DNA of 64,000 nucleotides from Tunturibacter psychrotolerans (GTDB lineage: Bacteria; Acidobacteriota; Terriglobia; Terriglobales; Acidobacteriaceae): assembly GCF_040359615.1 (NCBI RefSeq), contig NZ_CP132942.1, forward strand, positions 4,526,001-4,590,000. The letters are read 5' to 3'. The position numbers were made by a program, and so were the translations under genes. Every line of letters starts with the position of its first letter. The first letter of the stretch is position 1. The notes beneath the pieces are model-generated. The model had not been told where the DNA came from. It saw nothing but the letters and a program-made list of their open reading frames with translations, and made no database searches. Positions 8,904-17,900 of this stretch are shown here, in pieces.

Positions 8904-11900
8904 ATGAAAACCCAAATTATGCGATTAGCTAAGACCAGCCTTCTGGTGCTGACCCTACTCAGCCCGATGCGTGCTATTGGACAAGTTTCAGTTTTGACCC
9001 AGCACAACGACAACGCTCGCACCGGACAGAACCTGAATGAGACTACCCTCAATACTTCGAACGTCAGCCAAAATAGTTTCGGGAAGCTATTCTCGCGCAC
9101 GGTTGACGGCTTTATCTATGCCCAGCCGCTGTATGTTCCAGGACTTACGATTCAAGGGGCAACCCATAATGTCGTGTATGTCGCCACTCAGCACAACAGC
9201 GTATATGCGTTTGACGCCGACAATCCCAACACTCCGGCTCCCTTGTGGCAAGTGAACCTGGGCACACCTGTTCCCAGCCAGGACATCTGCATAATCAGTG
9301 GCGATACCAATCCGGCAGATTGCCCTTACTACGATATTAGCCCGGAGATCGGAATCACCAGCACGCCCGTCATCGACCCCGTGGCAGGGATCATCTATCT
9401 GGTCGACAGGACGAAGAACACAACAAACAGTACTTATCACGATTATCTTCACGCATTGAGCCTGACAACTGGAGCCGAAGAGCTTGCCGGCCCAGTGGAA
9501 ATCACGGGCCAGGTAGCCGGGACCGGTACAGGAAGTTCCGGTGGCATCGTCGCATTTCAAGCTGCCTATCAGCATCAGCGGCCAGCATTACTTCTCGAGA
9601 ATGGAGTCCTTTATCTAGCGTTCGGTTCAGTCGGCGATATTGGTGGTGTTTATCATGGCTGGGTAATGAGCTACAACGCCTCAACGCTGCAACAAGAGGC
9701 GATATTCAACGTTACTCCAGATGGGGACGATGGCGGAATGTGGTCTGCCGGACAAGGGCCGGTTGCTGACAGCTCGGGCAATATCTATATGATGACCGGA
9801 AACGGTGACTTCAATGCAAATACGGGCGGCACAGACTACGGCGATTCATTTATAAAGTTCAGTGGCTCGAGCCTCGCCGTATCGGACTATTTCACCCCGG
9901 ACACTCAGGCGACGTTGAACGCCGATAATACCGATCTGGGATCCGGTGGCCCAATGTTGATGCCGGGTACTTCGCTGCTTGTAGGTATGGGAAAAGACGC
10001 AACCCTGCGAGTAGTCAACAGCGCCAATATGGGCCACTATAACTCAAGTACTAACAACGATGTTCAGGAGTTCTCCCCGACATCTAATGCCTTTTTCAGC
10101 TCTCCGATCTACTGGAATAGCCCCAACTTTGGGCCGGTCATATACATCTGGGGTGCGGGCGACTATCTGAAGGCATTCCAGTTCAAGGGATCGACTTTTG
10201 CCACGACCCCAGTTTCCCAAGGTACATCGCTGAATAGTTCTGGTGATCCTAACGCGGCGGCCCTTTCGATTTCTGCTGATGGGAGCATGACGGGCACGGG
10301 CGTTCTTTGGTCAACTGCCTCAATTTCCCAGTGGGCGAAAGGCACCCAGGTTCCTGGGATTGTCCGCGCCTTCGACGCTACTAATCTTACTGATGAGCTA
10401 TGGAACAGCACGCAAAATCTGGCACGGGATGATGTAGGTAATTCGGCTAAGTTCAATCCCCCGACGATCGCCAATGGGAAAGTGTACGTTGGATCGTTTT
10501 CCGGACAGCTACAGGTCTATGGCCTGAATCCCCCGGCCTTCCAGGGAGTTCAATTCGTTCAGGTCGCTTCAGCCACGCCCCAATCAACTCAGACAACGGT
10601 TCCTGTTCCCTTCACCGGAGCGCAGACCGCCGGTGACCTGAACGTTGTCATCGTGGGCTGGAACGACACCACCGCCGCAGTGCAGTCGGTTGCCGATTCC
10701 GCTGGGAACACCTACACGCTGGCATTGGGTCCGACCAAAGGTACGGGATTGAGCGAGTCGATCTATTACGCAAAGAGCATTTTGGCGAGCACCGCCAATA
10801 CGGTAACCGTCACTTTCAATCAAGGGGCAACTAAGCCGGACGTCCGCATCCTGGAGTACAGCGGAGTGGCGACGTTCAGCCCTCTGGATGTATCAACCGG
10901 CGCATCGGGAAACACCTATATTGCCGACAGTGGCTATGTGAATACAAATGCCGCGAACGAACTGATTGTCGGGGCCAGCATGGTGCAGAGTAATACCACG
11001 GTGATGGCCGGCGCGCCCTTTACACCCAGAGTTATCACATCACCGGATTCGGATCTTGCAGCAGACCGCCTCGTAAATGTGCCTGGTAGTTATCATTCGT
11101 GGGAACCTCTGAACGCCGCTGGCAACTGGGTCATGCAAGTTGTCACGTTCAAAGCTGCTTCCACGAGCACCGTACCGTTTGTAAGTAGCGTAACTCCAAA
11201 CGCCGGACCGCTATCGGGCGGAACCGCTGTAACGATTACAGGCATTGACTTCGCAGCGGGTGCGACGGTGGCCTTTGGCAGTACCGCGGCGACCAACGTG
11301 ACGGTGGTGAACAGCACGACCATCACGGCGACCACGCCGGCAGGCAGCGCGGGAGCGGTGACTGTAACGGTGACCAACTCCGGCGGTCAGAGCGGCAGCC
11401 TCGCGGGTGCTTTCACCTATGCGGCTCCCCCGACGGTGAGCGGCGTCAGTCCCAACAGCGGATCGACTTCGGGCGGAACCGCAGTGACCGTCACTGGGAC
11501 CAACTTCGCAAGCGGGTCTGCGGTAAAGTTTGGCTCGGCGGCTGCGACCAGTGTGACGGTGGTCAACAGCACGACCATCACAGCGACCACGCCAGCGGGC
11601 AGCGCGGGAGCGGCGACCGCGACGGTGACGGTGAACGGTCAGAGCGGCAACCTGGCCAGTGCCTTTACCTACATTGTGGAGCCGACAGTGAGCAGCGTGT
11701 CCCCGAACAGCGGTCCCGTAGCCGGTGGAACATCGGTGACCATCACCGGGACCAACTTCGCCAGCGGGGCGACCGTGACGTTTGGCAGCACAGCGGCCAC
11801 CGCGGTGACGGTGGTCAACAGCACCACCATCACGGCCACGACTCCAGCGGGCAGTGCCGGAGCAACAACAGTGACGGTAGCGGTGAACGGGCAGAGCGGC

Positions 11901-14900
11901 AGCCTGGCCAGTGCCTTCACCTACATCGGACAGCCGACGCTGACCAGTGTCAGTCCCAACAACGGTCCTGCGTCGGGCGGCACGGCGGTGACCCTCACCG
12001 GCACCAACTTCGCAGCCGGGGCAACGGTGAAGTTCGGCTCGACGGCGGCGACCAGCGTGACGGTGGTGAGCAGCACCAGCATCACAGCAGCCACGCCTGC
12101 GGGCAGTGTAGGCGCGGTGACCGTGACGGTGACCAACTCAGGAGGACAGACCGGGAGCCTGACCAACGGCTATACCTATAACGCATCGGTGCCGATCAGC
12201 TTCACCCAGGTGGCCTCGGCCACACCGCAGACGACCTCCGCCACGGTGAGCGTGAGCTACCCTGCGGCCCAGACGGCGGGAGACCTGAACGTGGTGGTAG
12301 TGGGGTGGAACGACACCACCTCGACGGTGCAGTCCGTCAAGGACAGTGCGGGCAACACCTACAGCCTGGCCATCGGGCCCACCGTCGGAACCGGTTTGCA
12401 GGAATCGATCTACTATGCGGCGAACATAGCGGGCGGCAGCAGCAACGCGGTGACGGTAACCTTCAGCCAGGCGGCGGCGTTTCCGGATGTGCGCATCCTG
12501 GAGTACCGGGGAGTCACAACGCTGGACGTGACGGCAGGCACAACCGGGAGTAGTGCGGCCGCCAGCAGCGGCGCGGCGACCACGACCAGCGCCAACGAGT
12601 TGATCTTCGGGGCCGACTACGTATCGACGACGACAACGGCGGCGGGCAGCGGATTTACCTCGCGTATCATCACGACTCCGGACGGAGATATAGCTGAAGA
12701 CAAGATCGTGACGACGGCGGGCAGCAACAGCGCCACTGCGACCTTGAGCGGCGCCGGACCCTGGGTCATGCAAATGGTGACCTTCTTCGCGACCCCGTCC
12801 GGCCCGGCACCGACAGTGAGCAGTGTCACTCCCAACAGCGGGTCGACTGCAGGAGGCACCGCAGTCACCATCACGGGAACGAACTTCGTCGCCGGCGCAA
12901 CAGTGACCTTCGGCAGCACCGCGGCCACCAGCGTGGCAGTAGTCAACGCCACCACCATCACCGCCACAGCTCCGGCAGGCAGTGCGGGCGCAGCAACGGT
13001 GACGGTCACCAACTCCGGCGGTCAGAGCGGGAGCCTCGCCAGTGCCTTCACCTACATCGCGCCGCCAACCGTGACCAGTGTCTCGCCCAACGGTGGCCCA
13101 CTTGCCGGCGGCACGCCAGTGACCATCACAGGAACCAACTTCGCCGCCGGAGCAACAGTAACCTTCGGCAGCACCGCGGCCACCAGCGTGACCGTAGTCA
13201 ACGCCACCACCATCACCGCAACCACACCAGCAGGCAGCGCCGGTGCGGTGACCGTAACCGTAACCAACAGCAATGGACTCAGCGGCAACCTCGCCAGCGG
13301 ATTTACCTTCGCTCCAGCCCCAACCGTCAGCAGTGTCTCGCCCAACACCGGATCAACCGCGGGCGGAACGGCGATAACGATTACGGGAACGAACTTCGCC
13401 CCGGGGGCCACGGTAGAGATTCTGGAAACGAGAAGGCAAGCGACCAACGTGGTGGTGGTGAACAGCACCACCATCACCGCCACTACGCCGACGGGGAACG
13501 CCGGCGCGGTGACCGTGACGGTAGCGGTGAACGGACAGAGTGGAAACCTGGCCAACGGGTTTACCTATATAGTTTCGCCGACGGTGAGTAGCGTTAGTCC
13601 GAACAGCGGCCCAGTGGGGGGCGGGACGACGGTGACCATCACCGGGACCAACTTCGCGACCGGGGCGGCAGTGACGTTTGGTAGCACGTCGGCGACCAAC
13701 GTGACGGTGGTGAACAGCACGACCATCACGGCGACCACCCCGGCAGGCAGCGCGGGAGCGGTGACCGTGACGGTAACGGTGAACGGTCAGAGCGGAAGCC
13801 TGGCCGGTGCCTTTACCTATGCGGCTTCCCCGACGGTGAGCAGCGTCAGTCCCAACAGCGGGTCGACTTCAGGCGGAACCGCAGTGACCATCATGGGGAC
13901 CAACTTCGTCGCCGGGGCGGCGGTGACCTTCGGCTCGGCGGCAGCGACCAGTGTGACGGTAGTGAACAGCACCACCATTACAGCCACCACGCCGGCGGGC
14001 ACTACCGGCGCCGCGACCGTGACCGTGACCAACTCGAGCGGTCAGAGTGGCAGTCTGGCCAGTGCCTTCACCTATATCGTGAAGCCCACGGTGACCAGCG
14101 TGTCCCCGAACAGCGGTCCCGTAGCCGGTGGAACATCGGTGACCATCACAGGAACCAACTTCGCCAGCGGTGCGACCGTGACGTTTGGCAGTACTGCGGC
14201 CACCGCGGTGACAGTGGTCAACAGCACCACCATCACAGCGACCACTCCAGCGGGCAGTGCGGGAGCAACGATGGTGACGGTAGCGGTGAACGGGCAGAGC
14301 GGCAGCCTGGCCAGTGCCTTCACCTACATCGGACAGCCGACGCTGATCAGTGTCAGTCCCAACAACGGTCCTGCGTCGGGCGGCACGGCGGTGACCCTCA
14401 CCGGCACCAACTTCGCAGCCGGGGCAACGGTGAAGTTCGGCTCGACGGCGGCGACCAGCGTGACCGTGGTGAGCAGCACCAGCATCACAGCAGCCACGCC
14501 TGCGGGCAGTGTAGGCGCGGTGACCGTGACGGTGACCAACTCAGGAGGACAGACCGGGAGCCTGACCAACGGGTACACCTATAACGCATCGGTGCCGATC
14601 AGCTTCACCCAGGTGGCCTCGGCCACACCGCAAGCCGCCTCCGCCACGGTGAGCGTGAGCTACCCTGCAGCCCAGACAGCGGGAGACCTCAACGTGGTGG
14701 CAGTGGGGTGGAACGACACCACCTCGACGGTGCAGTCCGTCAAGGACAGTGCGGGCAACACCTACAGCCTGGCCATCGGGCCGACGGTCGGAACCGGTTT
14801 GCAGGAATCGATCTACTATGCAGCGAACATAGCGGGCGGCAGCGGCAACGCGGTAACGGTAACCTTCAGCCAGGCAGCGGCATTTCCGGATGTGCGCATC

Positions 14901-17900
14901 CTGGAGTACCGGGGAGTCACAACACTGGACGTGACGGCAGGCACAAGCGGGAGTAGTGCGGCCGCCAGCAGCGGCGCGGCGACCACGACCAGCGCCAACG
15001 AGTTGATCTTCGGGGCCGACTACGTATCGACGACGACAACGGCGGCGGGCAGCGGATTTACCTCGCGTATCATCACGACTCCGGACGGAGATATAGCTGA
15101 AGACAAGATCGTGACGACGGCGGGCAGCAACAGCGCCACTGCAACCTTGAGCGGCTCCGGACCTTGGGTCATGCAAATGGTGACCTTCTCCGCGACCCCG
15201 TCCGGCCCGGCACCGACAGTGAGCAGTGTCACTCCCAACAGCGGGTCGACTGCAGGAGGCACCGCAGTCACCATCACGGGAACGAACTTCGTCGCCGGAG
15301 CAACAGTGACCTTCGGCAGCACCGCGGGCACAAGCGTCGTAGTCGTCAACAGCACCACCATCACCGCCACAGCTCCGGCAGCCAGTGCGGGCGCAGCGAC
15401 GGTAACCGTCACCAACTCAGGCGGTCAGAGCGGGAGCCTCGCCAGTGCCTTCACCTACATCGCGCCGCCAACCGTGACCAGTGTCTCGCCCAACGGTGGC
15501 CCACTTGCCGGCGGCACGGCAGTGACCATCACAGGAACCAACTTCGCCGCCGGAGCAACAGTAACCTTCGGCAGCACCGCGGCCACCAGCGTGACCGTAG
15601 TCAACGCCACCACCATCACCGCAACCACACCAGCAGGCAGCGCCGGTGCGGTGACCGTAACCGTAACCAACAGCAATGGACTCAGCGGCAACCTCGCCAG
15701 CGGATTTACCTTCGCTCCAGCCCCAACCGTCAGCAGTGTCTCGCCCAACACCGGATCAACCGCGGGCGGAACGGCGATAACGATTACGGGAACGAACTTC
15801 GCCCCGGGGGCCACGGTAGAGATTCTGGAAACGAGAAGGCAAGCGACCAACGTGGTGGTGGTGAACAGCACCACCATCACCGCCACTACGCCGACGGGGA
15901 ACGCCGGCGCGGTGACCGTGACGGTAGCGGTGAACGGACAGAGTGGAAACCTGGCCAACGGGTTTACCTATATAGTTTCGCCGACGGTGAGTAGCGTTAG
16001 TCCGAACAGCGGCCCAGTGGGGGGCGGGACGACGGTGACCATCACCGGGACCAACTTCGCGACCGGGGCGGCAGTGACGTTTGGTAGCACGTCGGCGACC
16101 AACGTGACGGTGGTGAACAGCACGACCATCACGGCGACCACCCCGGCAGGCAGCGCGGGAGCGGTGACCGTGACGGTAACGGTGAACGGTCAGAGCGGAA
16201 GCCTGGCCGGTGCCTTTACCTATGCGGCTTCCCCGACGGTGAGCAGCGTCAGTCCCAACAGCGGGTCGACTTCAGGCGGAACCGCAGTGACCATCATGGG
16301 GACCAACTTCGTCGCCGGGGCGGCGGTGACCTTCGGCTCGGCGGCAGCGACCAGTGTGACGGTAGTGAACAGCACCACCATTACAGCCACCACGCCGGCG
16401 GGCACTACCGGCGCCGCGACCGTGACCGTGACCAACTCGAGCGGTCAGAGTGGCAGTCTGGCCAGTGCCTTCACCTATATCGTGAAGCCCACGGTGACCA
16501 GCGTGTCCCCGAACAGCGGTCCCGTAGCCGGTGGAACATCGGTGACCATCACAGGAACCAACTTCGCCAGCGGTGCGACCGTGACGTTTGGCAGTACTGC
16601 GGCCACCGCGGTGACAGTGGTCAACAGCACCACCATCACAGCGACCACTCCAGCGGGCAGTGCGGGAGCAACGATGGTGACGGTAGCGGTGAACGGGCAG
16701 AGCGGCAGCCTGGCCAGTGCCTTCACCTACATCGGACAGCCGACGCTGATCAGTGTCAGTCCCAACAACGGTCCTGCGTCGGGCGGCACGGCGGTGACCC
16801 TCACCGGCACCAACTTCGCAGCCGGGGCAACGGTGAAGTTCGGCTCGACGGCGGCGACCAGCGTGACCGTGGTGAGCAGCACCAGCATCACAGCAGCCAC
16901 GCCTGCGGGCAGTGTAGGCGCGGTGACCGTGACGGTGACCAACTCAGGAGGACAGACCGGGAGCCTGACCAACGGGTACACCTATAACGCATCGGTGCCG
17001 ATCAGCTTCACCCAGGTGGCCTCGGCCACACCGCAAGCCGCCTCCGCCACGGTGAGCGTGAGCTACCCTGCAGCCCAGACAGCGGGAGACCTCAACGTGG
17101 TGGCAGTGGGGTGGAACGACACCACCTCGACGGTGCAGTCCGTCAAGGACAGTGCGGGCAACACCTACAGCCTGGCCATCGGGCCGACGGTCGGAACCGG
17201 TTTGCAGGAATCGATCTACTATGCAGCGAACATAGCGGGCGGCAGCGGCAACGCGGTAACGGTAACCTTCAGCCAGGCAGCGGCATTTCCGGATGTGCGC
17301 ATCCTGGAGTACCGGGGAGTCACAACACTGGACGTGACGGCAGGCACAAGCGGGAGTAGTGCGGCCGCCAGCAGCGGCGCGGCGACCACGACCAGCGCCA
17401 ACGAGTTGATCTTCGGGGCCGACTACGTATCGACGACGACAACGGCGGCGGGCAGCGGATTTACCTCGCGTATCATCACGACTCCGGACGGAGATATAGC
17501 TGAAGACAAGATCGTGACGACGGCGGGCAGCAACAGCGCCACTGCAACCTTGAGCGGCTCCGGACCTTGGGTCATGCAAATGGTGACCTTCTCCGCGACC
17601 CCGTCCGGCCCGGCACCGACAGTGAGCAGTGTCACTCCCAACAGCGGGTCGACTGCAGGAGGCACCGCAGTCACCATCACGGGAACGAACTTCGTCGCCG
17701 GAGCAACAGTGACCTTCGGCAGCACCGCGGGCACAAGCGTCGTAGTCGTCAACAGCACCACCATCACCGCCACAGCTCCGGCAGCCAGTGCGGGCGCAGC
17801 GACGGTAACCGTCACCAACTCAGGCGGTCAGAGCGGGAGCCTCGCCAGTGCCTTCACCTACATCGCGCCGCCAACCGTGACCAGTGTCTCGCCCAACGGT